The translations under genes were made by a program, and so were the position numbers. This document shows positions 52,334-63,400 of a DNA stretch of 64,000 bases, piece after piece. Origin of the DNA: Teretinema zuelzerae (GTDB lineage Bacteria; Spirochaetota; Spirochaetia; Treponematales; Treponemataceae); assembly GCF_021021555.1 (NCBI RefSeq), contig NZ_JAINWA010000001.1, positions 1,364,001 through 1,428,000 of the forward strand, read 5' to 3'. The notes beneath the pieces were generated by a model, which had not been told where the DNA came from, made no database searches, and saw only the letters and a list, made by a program, of their open reading frames with translations. The first letter of the stretch is position 1. The number at the start of each line of letters is the position of its first letter.

Positions 52334-53185
52334 ATGACACAGCACACCTTCACCCTCACCGTCTCCTGCGCCGACCAAAGCGGCATCATCGCGGCCGTAA
52401 CCGGCTGCATCGCGGAGACCGGCGGCAACATCCTGAACCTTGCCCAGCACACCGCAGTCGACATCGGCATGTTTTTTTGCCGCGTCTCCTTCGCCGGAAC
52501 CGAAGGCTTCACAGAAGCGCGCTTCCGCGAAGCCTTCGATAAAATCGCCGCCAAATTCTCGATGGACTGGCAGTTCTTCGATAACGACCGGAAAAAAAAG
52601 GTGGCTGTCCTTGTTTCCAAAACCAGCCACTGCCTTTATGAAATTCTGCTTAAACACGCCGACGGCGAACTGGACTGCGAAATTCCGGTCATCATTTCAA
52701 ACCATCCGGACCTGGCCCATATCGCCACCTCCTTCCACATCCCCTTCTTCCAGGTAGACGTTAAAAAGGGCAAGCACGAATACGAACGCGATCTTGAAGA
52801 AATCCTTTCGCGCTACGACATCGAACTCGTCGTCCTTGCCCGCTACATGCAGGTGATGAGCGCGGAGTTCTGCGAGCGCTGGGACACGAAGGTCATCAAC
52901 ATCCACCACGGATTCCTTCCCGCCTTCAAGGGAGCGAAACCCTACCACCAGGCCTGGCAAAAGGGCGTAAAGCTCATCGGCGCGACCGGACACTTCGCGA
53001 CCGCAGACCTCGACCAGGGACCCATCATTTATCAGGATGTGATTACGGTCGCGGACACCTGCTCGGTGGACGAGTTCATCCGCATGGGAAAAGACGTCGA
53101 ACGCACCGTCATCGTAGAGGCCGTCCGCCGCTACCTGAGCCACAGCATCTTCCTCTGGCAGGGCAGAACCTTCGTCATCGAATAA
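52334..53185 (+). CDS. purU: Formyltetrahydrofolate deformylase
   Basis: 283 residues from the ATG of MTQHTFTLTVSC, the usual length. It hydrolyses 10-formyl-THF to formate and THF, balancing one-carbon pools for purine synthesis. An N-terminal ACT domain (about 4-80; DQSGIIAAVTGCIAETGGNI) is followed by a formyltransferase fold with VIISNHPDL, LARYMQVMSAEF, the catalytic INIHHGFLPAFKGA (about 187-200) and ATGHFATADLDQGPII. No good Shine-Dalgarno sequence precedes the ATG, and an upstream TTG in frame (52298) has none either. It is monocistronic. Confidence 0.93.
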   Translation: MTQHTFTLTVSCADQSGIIAAVTGCIAETGGNILNLAQHTAVDIGMFFCRVSFAGTEGFTEARFREAFDKIAAKFSMDWQFFDNDRKKKVAVLVSKTSHCLYEILLKHADGELDCEIPVIISNHPDLAHIATSFHIPFFQVDVKKGKHEYERDLEEILSRYDIELVVLARYMQVMSAEFCERWDTKVINIHHGFLPAFKGAKPYHQAWQKGVKLIGATGHFATADLDQGPIIYQDVITVADTCSVDEFIRMGKDVERTVIVEAVRRYLSHSIFLWQGRTFVIE

Positions 53186-53196
53186 TCCTCCGGGCG

Positions 53197-53222
53197 AAAA
53201 AAAAGCGCCCCGCATGGGGCGC
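53197..53222 (-). terminator. terminator of the HD-GYP-like gene
   Basis: GCGCCCC (53205-53211), loop GCAT, GGGGCGC (53216-53222), followed on the minus strand by a T run (complement of 53197-53204). Confidence 0.85.
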
Positions 53223-53250
53223 TCCTCAAATAAACCGCTCGTGTACCGAA

Positions 53251-54699
53251 TCAAATAATGTGTTCCAGCACGTTCAGCACGTCAGGATCGTACATTCCGT
53301 CTTTTTTCCGCAGCTCGTTCAGCGCGGTTTCCTTGTCGAATATATCCCGATAGTTGCGCTTGGAAATCAGCGCGTTGAACGACTCTGCCACATGGATAAG
53401 GCGGGCGATAAAGGGAATCCGCGAGCCTTCAAGCCCTTCCGGATACCCCGAGCCGTCCATGTTCTCATGATGCATCAGCACGCCGTCGGCAAACACCGCC
53501 ATATATTTTTCCGGCACGAATGAAAGCTGGGCCAAGCCCTGCTTCACGTGATTGCGAATCTCGTACTTCTGCGCGTCGGTCAGATTGTCCGCCTGCAGCA
53601 GAGCCTCGTCTATTTCCAGGAAACCGATATCGTACACCATCGCCACCGCGAAAAAGAGCGTCGCCTCGTACTGCGCGACCCCCATCTCTTGTGCAAGCTT
53701 GAACACCATTTCCGCCACGTTCTTGGAATTATTCTTTCTGCCGGTCGCGCGGTCTATCTGCACGCCGATCTCGCGGCACTTCGCCGCAAGATCCGCAAGT
53801 TCCTTCTTTTCCGCTTCGGTAGCCGGGGGCGGCGGGAGCCCGGTCTCCTTCATCGCGCTGCCGATCAGCCGCATCTCGCCGTTCGCGCCATACAGCGGCG
53901 GCAGAGCGTCGAGAGCGGGAGCGCCGTATTGCGGAGCGCGCGACATTTCCGCCACGGCCTTCAGCGTCTCCATGAATTTCTCGTTCTGCGTTTTCACGCT
54001 TCGCATATTCATCACCAGATTGATCAACACCACGACAAAGACGATGAAAACGACCGCGCCCAGCAGCAACAGCCCGAATATGACGAATTTGCTTCCCTTG
54101 CCCGAGATCTCGCGAGCCTCTGTAAGCGCCCGCTCGTACGCCTCGCGCTGGGTGCGCAGCAGATTCTCCTGATGCTCGTCGTTGCGCTCGGCCTCTGCTT
54201 CCTGAGTTTCGCGCTTCAGGGCCTCCAGGGCCAGCTGGAGCTCGAGCGTGTTGCGCAGAATCGGATTATTGTTTCCGTCGGACGCGGAGGCGGCCGGCCT
54301 CGTCGGATCGGACCCCCAGGCCACGTCCTGCGCCTCGTAGGTATTGATTATCTTGATAATGCGGTTAATCCGCTCGCTGGAAATATAGGGAAACTCGATG
54401 AGCTTTTCCTTTACCCGATTAAAAGCCGCCGTGTCCCGCGAGTTCTTGATCTGTTCGAGGTATCCGTAATAAATCGTCTCGGAGAGCACCTCCACGTTCT
54501 GCGGAAGCGCCTCCTCCTTGTACGAAGAAAGAACCGTATTGATGTAGGTGAAAGCCTTTACATAATTCCCCGCCGAATACTGATCGTTCGCTGCGTTCAG
54601 ATACCGGTTCACCAGATCCATGTCCACCGCGTGCACGGACGCCGTCAGCGCAACCGCCGACATCAGCAGACAAGAGACGTAAAAACGGATTTTATTCAT
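53251..54699 (-). CDS. Membrane-anchored degenerate HD-GYP-like protein
   Basis: 482 residues. A signal sequence (about 1-24) leads to a helical periplasmic domain (25-200) ending in a coiled coil (ALEALKRETQEAEAERNDEH). A transmembrane helix (about 205-230) is followed by a cytoplasmic HD-GYP-like domain (about 315-482). It retains H384 (NHVKQG), HH at 410-411 and MDGSGYPEGL. The HD pair is Y356-D357 (MVYDIGF) and the first histidine position is Asn/Ser (RKNNSKN). Metal binding is probably impaired, so it may bind rather than cleave c-di-GMP. Its start overlaps the upstream outer-membrane protein gene by 8 bases. Confidence 0.78.
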   Translation of the reverse strand: MNKIRFYVSCLLMSAVALTASVHAVDMDLVNRYLNAANDQYSAGNYVKAFTYINTVLSSYKEEALPQNVEVLSETIYYGYLEQIKNSRDTAAFNRVKEKLIEFPYISSERINRIIKIINTYEAQDVAWGSDPTRPAASASDGNNNPILRNTLELQLALEALKRETQEAEAERNDEHQENLLRTQREAYERALTEAREISGKGSKFVIFGLLLLGAVVFIVFVVVLINLVMNMRSVKTQNEKFMETLKAVAEMSRAPQYGAPALDALPPLYGANGEMRLIGSAMKETGLPPPPATEAEKKELADLAAKCREIGVQIDRATGRKNNSKNVAEMVFKLAQEMGVAQYEATLFFAVAMVYDIGFLEIDEALLQADNLTDAQKYEIRNHVKQGLAQLSFVPEKYMAVFADGVLMHHENMDGSGYPEGLEGSRIPFIARLIHVAESFNALISKRNYRDIFDKETALNELRKKDGMYDPDVLNVLEHII

Positions 54700-55777
54700 A
54701 GTTTCCTACCCCGAATGCAAGAATCAGCCTGACATCGTTCACCGGCGTTCCGCCTTGTATCATCAAGGTATCGCGTATTCCGGTGCGGAAATGGATGTCG
54801 AAGTCCGAAAGCTCCGCCATGACGGACGTTACCGTCAAGTTGAAACCGAGGGCTGCGTCTATAGTATCGGCAAATAAATGCCCGGCATAATAGTCTATTC
54901 CCATTTTCAGGCGGCCTGTTTCGCCGAGTTTCACGTCATGCAAACCGAGGCCGACCACCGGGGTCTGGAAAGAAAAGGCCGGAAGTTCCTGCTCCCCGTA
55001 CTCGATGCCCATGAACGAATACCCCAGCCTGAGCCCCAGATATTTGTTCAAGACAGCGGAAGAGAACACGCCGACCGCCTCCGCGCCCCAATTCACGGAA
55101 GGAGTTCCCATAAAGGACAGAATCATCCCGTGGCCTTCCGCGTCCATCCCGACGATCCAGGACTCGCCCCGGTAAAAGACGGAAGCCGCGCCGGAAAGCC
55201 CGTATTTCACCGAACTTTCGCCGTCATCCAAGCCCCAGGAAACGTTCCCCAGCCCGAGCAGAGCCTCCCAGGTGATCGTACGGTAATGGGAATTAAAGTC
55301 CTGATCGAGATAGATTTTCTTGCCGCTCGTGGTGTTCACGGTTTTATACGTCTTGGAAAGATCCTGCTTGATCTTCGATTCGGCTACCTGCTGGCGATGC
55401 GACTCAAGAGCCTGCCGTTCGGCGGCCTTCTTGTTTTCCGCTTCCTGCTTCACCATCGCCGTCCGTATCGACTGATACAGCTCGAGCGCCTGTATATTGT
55501 CCAGATTATTATCAATGATATGAAGCGACAGCGCGCTCGCCTGTTCCAGATTGTTTTCGATAACCAGCTGGCGGGCCTTTTTCAGGACATAGGCCTCCAG
55601 CCGCGGCATCCATGCCTTGCTCGAATTTACAGAAAGAATAACCGGCAGCTCGGGCGCTCCCGCTTCCGACATGGCGGCGTCCGCCTGCCGATACACCGCA
55701 TCGGGCACGACTGCCTGCGAAAACACAGCGGAGGAACAACAGACAAGAAAGGCAACAAGAAGGGCGATATTTTTCAT
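54692..55777 (-). CDS. Outer-membrane beta-barrel protein with helical N-terminal domain
   Basis: 361 residues from the ATG with GGGGAG 4 bases upstream. A signal peptide (MKNIALLVAFLVCCSSAVFS) is followed by a helical, TPR-like segment (about 25-140; ENNLEQASALSLHIIDNNLDN and a Lys/Glu/Gln coiled coil). A region of amphipathic strands (about 160-361) has Gly and aromatic residues alternating (YRTITWEALLGLGNVSWGL, NKYLGLRLGYSFMGIEYG). The end, ILAFGVGNYE, lacks a terminal aromatic. It may be a treponeme-specific barrel. The 8-base overlap with the HD-GYP-like gene suggests a functional pair across the envelope. Confidence 0.65.
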   Translation of the reverse strand: MKNIALLVAFLVCCSSAVFSQAVVPDAVYRQADAAMSEAGAPELPVILSVNSSKAWMPRLEAYVLKKARQLVIENNLEQASALSLHIIDNNLDNIQALELYQSIRTAMVKQEAENKKAAERQALESHRQQVAESKIKQDLSKTYKTVNTTSGKKIYLDQDFNSHYRTITWEALLGLGNVSWGLDDGESSVKYGLSGAASVFYRGESWIVGMDAEGHGMILSFMGTPSVNWGAEAVGVFSSAVLNKYLGLRLGYSFMGIEYGEQELPAFSFQTPVVGLGLHDVKLGETGRLKMGIDYYAGHLFADTIDAALGFNLTVTSVMAELSDFDIHFRTGIRDTLMIQGGTPVNDVRLILAFGVGNYE

Positions 55778-55936
55778 AGACTCCCCGCTCAATCAATAAG
55801 GGACAAGCGTTCCTTACAATTTTAACATGGCCCGCCGTCCAAATACAAGTTTAATTCCTAAAATCTCCAAAAAACGGGAGAGGGGTCCGTCCCGCAAGTA
55901 GCGAATTCCGCTTTGCCCATGATACACTTACGCATC

Positions 55937-57256
55937 ATGACCACACGCAAGAAGAAACCGGCCGGAACCGGAAAACAAACCCCGAGAACCCTCCGCGAAA
56001 AGACGCGGAAAACCCTCAAAAAGATGGAAAAGACCGACGCTGAAAGAAAAAAGCGTGATAAAAAACTGCTGATAGCCGCGATAGCCGGCAGCGCCGTATT
56101 GCTGGCGGCGGGATTGGTGTTGGCGGGAGCGCTTGCGGTGCGGGCGTTCGCGCCGCCGGTGCTGGGATTCAGGGATGTGTCCGAAGAAATTCAAAATTCG
56201 GTGGCCGAATACGCTCATGCGCAAACGGAGTCGGGCGGAAAAAAATGGAAAATCATCACCATCGATCCATCGCTGCCGATGCGAAAGCAAATAAAACTGT
56301 TCAAGAAAACCGATATGCTGATAACCCGATCGGGAGCCGCCGCGGATGAGCTCGGCGCTTACGCGAAACTACCCGCGCAAAAGGATCTCTTGCTCATGCC
56401 CACGGCGATCCGGAAAGCTGGAACCGAGGGCGGAAGGCAATACGCGCTCCCCCTGCTGCTCGATCACTATGAGCTTTCTTGGGACTACTCCCTCGTTCGA
56501 ACCGGCGAACCGGCCGGCCCGCGAACCCTCGAAGCGCTCGAAAGTTCGGCACGAAAACTGAAGTCGCCGTCCCGCTGGCCCTTCATGTGCGCCGGCGGAG
56601 AAGACGAAGCATTGTTGAATTTGGTCGGAGCGCTGGCGGAGGCGCTCGGCGGTGAAAAGGAGTGGGAGTCGGTCCTCCTCGCCGCCAGGGAAACCGCGCC
56701 AGGCGAACTGGTTCGCAGCCCGGCCCTTGCCGCGGTCATGGAAAACCTGATCCGGTGGAGACGTGAGGGCCTTCTTCATCCTGAATGGTTCAGAATGTCC
56801 CGCGGCGACGTCGAGTCGTTTATGGAAACAGGGGCCGCTCCGTATGTTTTTATGAGCCTGTCGAATCACCGAAAGATTTCACAGCGCACGGTGGAAAAAT
56901 ACAACAGCGTTTTTATGCCGGGGACCGAGGCAGATGCCCCGAGATCGCTTACAGCGCCGGCGATTTTGCTGCTCGCCCCGCAAAGAAATCGCGTAAGGGA
57001 GGAAGCGGTTTTACTGAAAGACGCGCTTCTTGACGCGGAACAACAGACAACACTTTCCGGAAAGACCGGACTCGCGCCGGCAAGCTCCACCGCGGCGGCT
57101 CCCGACAGGCAGGCGAACGAAGCCCGCCTCTGGGCCGCGGCCTCTGAGCGCCCCCTGCCTTCGTTCTTTGCAGCCCTCTACCCCGATCCCGCAGATACCG
57201 CCCTCTTCGCAAAACAGGTCCGCGAATTCCTCAAGACAGACGGCGCGGAAAACTAA
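55937..57256 (+). CDS. Membrane-anchored solute-binding-like protein
   Basis: 439 residues. A very basic cytoplasmic N-terminus (about 1-48, rich in Lys/Arg/Thr) precedes one transmembrane helix (about 49-75; LLIAAIAGSAVLLAAGLVLAG). An extracytoplasmic domain resembles family 1 solute-binding proteins: KKWKIITIDPSLPMRKQI, DMLITRSGAAADELGAY, YALPLLLDHYELSWDYSLV and APAILLLAPQRNRVREEAV. No permease is adjacent, so it may be a sensor or chaperone rather than a transporter subunit. Three in-frame starts (TTG 55913, ATG 55919, ATG 55937) lack Shine-Dalgarno sequences; I chose MTTRKKK. Confidence 0.6.
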   Translation: MTTRKKKPAGTGKQTPRTLREKTRKTLKKMEKTDAERKKRDKKLLIAAIAGSAVLLAAGLVLAGALAVRAFAPPVLGFRDVSEEIQNSVAEYAHAQTESGGKKWKIITIDPSLPMRKQIKLFKKTDMLITRSGAAADELGAYAKLPAQKDLLLMPTAIRKAGTEGGRQYALPLLLDHYELSWDYSLVRTGEPAGPRTLEALESSARKLKSPSRWPFMCAGGEDEALLNLVGALAEALGGEKEWESVLLAARETAPGELVRSPALAAVMENLIRWRREGLLHPEWFRMSRGDVESFMETGAAPYVFMSLSNHRKISQRTVEKYNSVFMPGTEADAPRSLTAPAILLLAPQRNRVREEAVLLKDALLDAEQQTTLSGKTGLAPASSTAAAPDRQANEARLWAAASERPLPSFFAALYPDPADTALFAKQVREFLKTDGAEN

Positions 57257-57307
57257 TCTCCATGCGAACGCCGCCGCGGCATGGCTCGATACGCCAACAA
57301 AACGCAT

Positions 57308-57348
57308 AAAAAACCGGCTCTCCATACGAGGAGAGCCGGTGGTTTTTT
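57308..57348. terminator. bidirectional terminator between convergent genes
   Basis: A perfect 11-bp stem, ACCGGCTCTCC (57313-57323) with GGAGAGCCGGT (57330-57340), has TTTTTT on the plus side (57343-57348) and an A run on the left (57308-57313). It can end both the solute-binding-like gene and the giant surface protein gene. Confidence 0.85.
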
Positions 57349-57430
57349 ACCGCGAATATTCAGCGGCGGCCATGATCATTTAAGCACAGCCCGTTCATAG
57401 CGTGCGTTGCTTTTCAAACTGCTGTACCAA

Positions 57431-60400
57431 TCAATCTACATAATACGCGATCCTGTAGAAGTCGTTCGAACTGTAACCAAGGGCGACTCCCCAGAAATTG
57501 GCGCCTCCGTCCGGCTCTATGCTTGTGCGCACATTCTCCACTTCATACACAAGAGCGGCGTTCATGTACTCCCAACCGTCTCGGGTATCGGGTTCTCCCG
57601 CGGTATCGCCGGTTTCGGCTTCGAAGGCCGGATCATAATACGCGAGCTTCAGACCGTCGAAGCTGTATGTATATGAACTATCAAGATACGAAATCCAGGG
57701 TCTGTTGTTCACAAGTGTGATATCAGCCCAAATTCCGACGGAACCGGTCGCATCGACTATTACGCTCGACCCGAAAGTATACGGCGTCGCTCCGTTTGTC
57801 GGATTATTCGTACTTTTCATGTAAATCAGATCGCCGGTGCTGTTCCGATAGAACGCCAGATGTACATACCCGAGGGTGTCGACTTTCATCGAAATATACT
57901 TTCCGGAGAAATTGTAGTTTAAATCTCCGGCGCTCATGACAGTCTGCAAATTCCACTGGTCAGCCGTAGGATTGATCGCGGTAGCCCGAGCGATCTTTAC
58001 AGTCCGGTTAGTAATATCATAGTACGCGATCACCGGGAAATTATTCGTGGGCGTAGTGTCTATCGAGCAGAATTCTCCGGCGGCCAAGGAGCGCGAGGTA
58101 CCGGCGACGTCTACCACGCGGTTGGTACTTGTTCTGACCGAGAACAGAATGCTTTGGTTGTTAGTCGTATTGGTTCCCGAGATTCGCGCTCCCAGAGCGA
58201 TAGCGATATCTACAACGCCCGCTACTGGAGCCGTATAAGTTGTATTCGAGCTATCCCGCATAATATTTTGGCCAGCTATAACGGTAGCACCATTGGTAAC
58301 ATAAATATTGGTAATTGAAGCTCCTGTGTTGGTATTTGTACCATATTGCTCCGTATATGCGCCGTCATGGGCGTCGTATCCGCCATCTACATTGATCCAA
58401 CGGGCTGAGTACGCAACATTGTTGTTATTTGCATTGTACCAATATTTGAGAGCTTTGGTTTCAGTGTCGAAGTATGCAGCATGGATATTATTTCCCTGAT
58501 ACGCGATCCGCTGACCAGTAAACTGCATCAGTCTCCGATCGTGATAGAGGTACTCTACCTCATAGCCGTTGCCGGTGGAGACGTTGTCAGCACCGTTCGC
58601 GTTGGCATCCCACACCACGATTCCGCCGGCGCCTGCGTAATTCCACAAACCGTTTCCGTACGTATTGGCGTTGTAGATTACGCCCGGCCGGTTGCCGTAC
58701 GCGATATCTGTTTGCTCGAGAGGATCGTATGACGAGGCGATTCGATGCGTCGCAAAAACGTAGTCCTCGTTGTTCGCGATGCGGAATACCGACGATGTCG
58801 CATAATTGCTCCATGAAGCGTAAAGGACCCCCGCGTTCTGGGCCATCGCGGGATACTCGGGGTCGCTGCTGCCGGCAAAGTAGCCCCTGTTCGCTCCGGT
58901 TTGATTATCGTTCGATCTCCAAACATGCAGGTTCCGATCATCGTTCCAGAGAGCAGAATCCGAGTTCGTTATGTCAACTTCCTTGTTATACTCGACCGTA
59001 TTGGAGTTCACATTGTTCAGAGAAGGCACCGCGTTAACCGTAAGCGTTACCGCTCCGCTTCGGGTTGTAGTAGGGGCAGTAACGGCGAAACCGGTGTTTG
59101 TCGCCGCTCCGGGCAGAGTCTGCGACGCCCCGCCGAGAACGATCGTATCTGCTGTTGTGTAGAACATATTAAATCCGGCGAACGTAAGCGATTCTTCCTG
59201 CCTTACGCTTGTCCGTCCCTGCCGCGATCTGATGGTATTGTAATCGGTGCTTCGCTTTATCTCCCTGATATACGGAACGATATCCACCTGATAGCTCGGG
59301 CGGTTGTTCGTCTTTATATCCGCGGTTTCGTTCGCAGCCTCGGGCGAGGCGTTCGGGCGGCGGTCGGTCGCGATGACGCGGATCTGCCGGTTGGTCGCGG
59401 CGACGCCGGTTATCTTCGAAGAATCCCAATGAAGGGTCCAGCTCGACTTGTGGCCGGTCTGATCGAGATAATCCTGTACGACAGAGAAAGTCCAACCCTG
59501 GGCCGGCGTATTCACATCGGCAGCCACGGGAACCCACTGGCCGGTCGCGGCGTTGAACGTCGCAAGCAGGTAATACGACCGATCCAACGATTCTTTCGTA
59601 CCGTCTGCATTGATGTCGAACAAGTTAGAGGAAGTTACGGTATTCGGGAACGAGAACTCGCCCGTATTTCCCGAGCCGATGAACATCCATATCTCGTTGA
59701 GTCGCTGGTCGTCGTACGCGGTTCCGCGGATGGTTATCTTTCCGGAAACCTTCGGGTCGAGATCGTATACGGTTGCTCCGCCGGAGGTGAAAGTGGGTCC
59801 GGGCAGATCAGCCTCGAGCTCGATATGTCCGTTGTCCTTCGAACCGTTATAAAGCGAATTGTTGCCGTTTCCGGTTCCGTTCCAGAAGAAGGGACTGATC
59901 ACCGCTTTCGGTCCGATATTGTCGACGACATCAACCGTCATGGGCGCGTTTACGCGAGCCCACTGGCTGTCGGTGCCCTGCTCGGTTTCTTCGGTCTCGT
60001 CCCAGAAGGCGAACGAGAAGAGCTTCAGGAGATCGTCCATGGTTTCAAGCGTTGCCGGCGCGATCTCGATAGCCTGCGAATGAACAACCGAAGTGTCGGT
60101 CTCGGTAATAGACGTGAAGTTATTCACTGTTCCGGTTATAGCGGTTATAGGCAGTGTAGTGCCGTCCCACGCCGTTCCCGCCGGAGTGTTGGTTTCCCAG
60201 ATGTACCGGATGGTGCCGTTTCCGCCGACGAACTCGGGGATTACCGCCAACCGTCCCTTCACCTTGAAAGCGGAGGACGCGAGATTGACCAGGGACTTCT
60301 CTTCGCCGCTCACAGCAGTGTAGTACGTGATAAGCTCCGTTGAGCTGAAGGCGTTGTCGCCGCTCAGGTCGGTACCGAGGCGCACCTTCGCTATCTGCGG

Positions 60401-63400
60401 GCGCTTGTTGGATACATAGGTCGCAATTGACCCTGCTGTCGCGTTTCCGCCCTTGTCGTACGCAACGTAATGCAGCTCTATCGGGCCGTCAGGTATGTTG
60501 AGCGAATTGATGGAAGCCTGCCAGTTGTATGTCGAAACGTTCCGCTCTACGACTTCCACCATGCCGTCTCCGTCATCCTTGGATATAACGGGATCAGGAC
60601 CGCCGGACCAATCGCCGGTTTCCGCCGTCGTGTTGTCCACAATCTGCGCGTACACGAATTCGGCGGTAGTAAAGCTGACTGAAACGGCAGGACTGAACGT
60701 GATGGTGTTTCCCGAAACAGAGGCGATGCGCCGGTCAACTCCGCCGATTCTGACGAGACCGCCTACGCGAATGTTGGCGTTAGCGCCTATCGAAGCATGA
60801 GTCAGGCTGTTTTCGTCGGTTCGGGTTGCACCCGCATACGTAATTCTCGGCAGGTCTCCCGCCGTAAATACCAGATCGGATAGATTCGTACGCGCCCCTG
60901 AGGAAAGCATCGGGTTGTACACGCGGTCGACCGTGCCGTTTCCTGCGTTGCCCCTTCTGACGAAGAAGAAGGCCAGACGCTCGAAACCGCTATTCTCTTC
61001 GGTAACGGTAGACCCAATCGTATAGGTGTTATTGCTTTGCGCGATCTGGTTCGTCATGCTCACCGGAATGCTGCGATGAGTGATCGTTCCTACAGTCGGC
61101 GCGATATTGTCGTAATTAACGGCGATATTCTGCCTGGTGACTCCGACCGGGTCGCTGCTGTCTGTCACCTCGATCTGATAGCTGTGAGAGCCGGCTACAG
61201 AACTGCTAGTGGGGAATCCGAGCGGGATGCGCAGGGTATAATACGGCGCGGTGATATTCGTTGATCCGCCGGGAACAGACGCCGACGTGAACCAGTCAGC
61301 GTTCACATTATCCGCGCGGTTGGCAAGTTCGGCGCTTGTGGCCAGATTAGTCACCCTGATGTTCGCGATTCCGCTTTCATCCGCGACGCTTCCTACCAGA
61401 TACCACTGCCCGCGGATATACATATCCGCTTCGTAGGTGCGTTCCGCGATTACCGTCGTTCCGTCCAGATCGAACTGGACCAGCCGCAGATAATCCGGGT
61501 CTCCCAGGCGGGGAACGTTGTTGTCGATGGATATCGTGCGGGTCTCCGACCAGTTGCCGAACGTACTCTTGTCGTCCTGGGCCCTGACGCGGTAGCGGAT
61601 GGGTTTCGCGGGATTGCCGCTTGCAGGGTTGAATTCCCCCTTCTCGTTTATCGATATGTTCCAGCTCGCGCTTCCGGTGACAGGGAATTGATACGGATCT
61701 TCCGCCGTACCGGTTCCTGACATGACGTAGCGAGCCGACGTATAGAGCGCATTGTATGCAACAAGGGCGTCCCGGTCGTCGACATCGAAGTCGCCGTCGT
61801 TGTCGACATCGATCATCATCCATACTTTCGAGACTGAATCGTTATCCTGCGCGCTTCCGAAAATACGGACCGTGCCGCCGAGGGTTGTTCCTGTCGCGGG
61901 ATACAGAATCGTTGCGGTCGGCTTGTCGCCGTCCGGATCCAGATCAAGATAATGAACGTAATCGATATAGTTTCCTATGATATCTGTCGCACGGATAGTG
62001 ATGGGCAGGCGCCAGATATCAGCGTCCTGCTCGACCGCATGGGTATCATTTGCGTACGTGGCGGTCGTGGTAATCACGTTGGCGGCGGCGTTTGTGAATG
62101 CGATGCTCCAGGAGAAGGTTCCGGTTACAGATTTCCATGACGCGTCCGTACCGACCCTGTATTGAACGGTCGCTATTCCCGATCCTGTGCCGTCGTTGGT
62201 GGTTCCGCGGAACGTAACGTCGCCGGTCACCTGCTCATTCATAGAGTGCGAGGTCACCTCTACGGTCGGTTTTGTGTTGTCGATTACGATCTGGCGGGTG
62301 GACGAGGAAGTCTGGCCCGAGTTGTCCGTAACCAGAACGGATACTGTCTTCGCCCCGCTTGTCCAGGCGGATACGTCTATCGGAACTGTTGCGGAAGAAG
62401 TGAACACTTCCCAATCGCCTGCGACGCCCGAGACCTTGCTCATCGTATACGAAGTTCCGTCTATGGTCAAAGCGACGGATTGAATGCCTACCGTGTCGCG
62501 GGCAGCGACGCGCAGCGCGAACTGGGCCCTCGTGCCGCCGAATATCGTATTGTTCAGCAACCGGTATTCATCGGCAAGAGGCGTCGCTCCGTCGAAGGAC
62601 CATGGATCTGTGGAATCGAAGTAAATATCGGACTGGATATCCGGAGGATTGGTGTCTATCTTGTATGCGACGCGGCTTCCCACCGCGCTTCCGCTGTCGG
62701 TGCTGAACTGCAGCTTGGGATAAGTCAGAATGTCGCCCGCAACGTACGTGATCGGAGTCGCGAACGTATTTCCCGCAACGTCTGTAACACGGAAGTACAG
62801 GTATTTCTGTCCGTCGCCGGTCGACGGAGAATACTGGAAGGATCGGGTATCCGCGTCGTAGAAAAGCGGGTTTCCTGGATTGGAAAGCACGGCGTTCGCA
62901 GTCGCGGCAACCCAGGTTGATCCGTCTTCCGATACAGCGAAATTCGCCAGCGCGACGGTTCCGTCGTCGTCAAGGAGAGTTCCCGACACAGTGGTCGTAT
63001 TAATGAGGGTTGTTGTGCCGTCAGTCTTTACGTTCGAAAGCCTTACTACCGGCCGGTCGGCGTCCTGATCGACGAGGAAGGTGCGTTCTACGAGAGTCTC
63101 GTTGTTAGCCGCGTCGAGTACTCGCGCCCGGACGCTGAGCTGAAGCCCTGTTGTCCCGGCGTCGCTGTCGTAGAGTGCGGAACTTGCGGATATAACGCTT
63201 GTATCGAAATTCTCGAGCTCCCAGGAGGTTGTGCCGATCAAAGCGCCGCTTTCGGCCGGAATCCAGGCCCACGCCGGAACTCCCACTGTTCCGGTATTCT
63301 TGTAAACCTCTACAGCAACGCTATCGATTCCGTTCGAGTCGCTTGCCGTTCCCGAGAATGTAACAAGCTTATTGATTGTCGCACCGGTAGAATGCGAAGC

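Noticed and set aside
58901-60343. 480-codon open frame on the plus strand
   Set aside because: Opposite the Ig-repeat protein; no conserved features.
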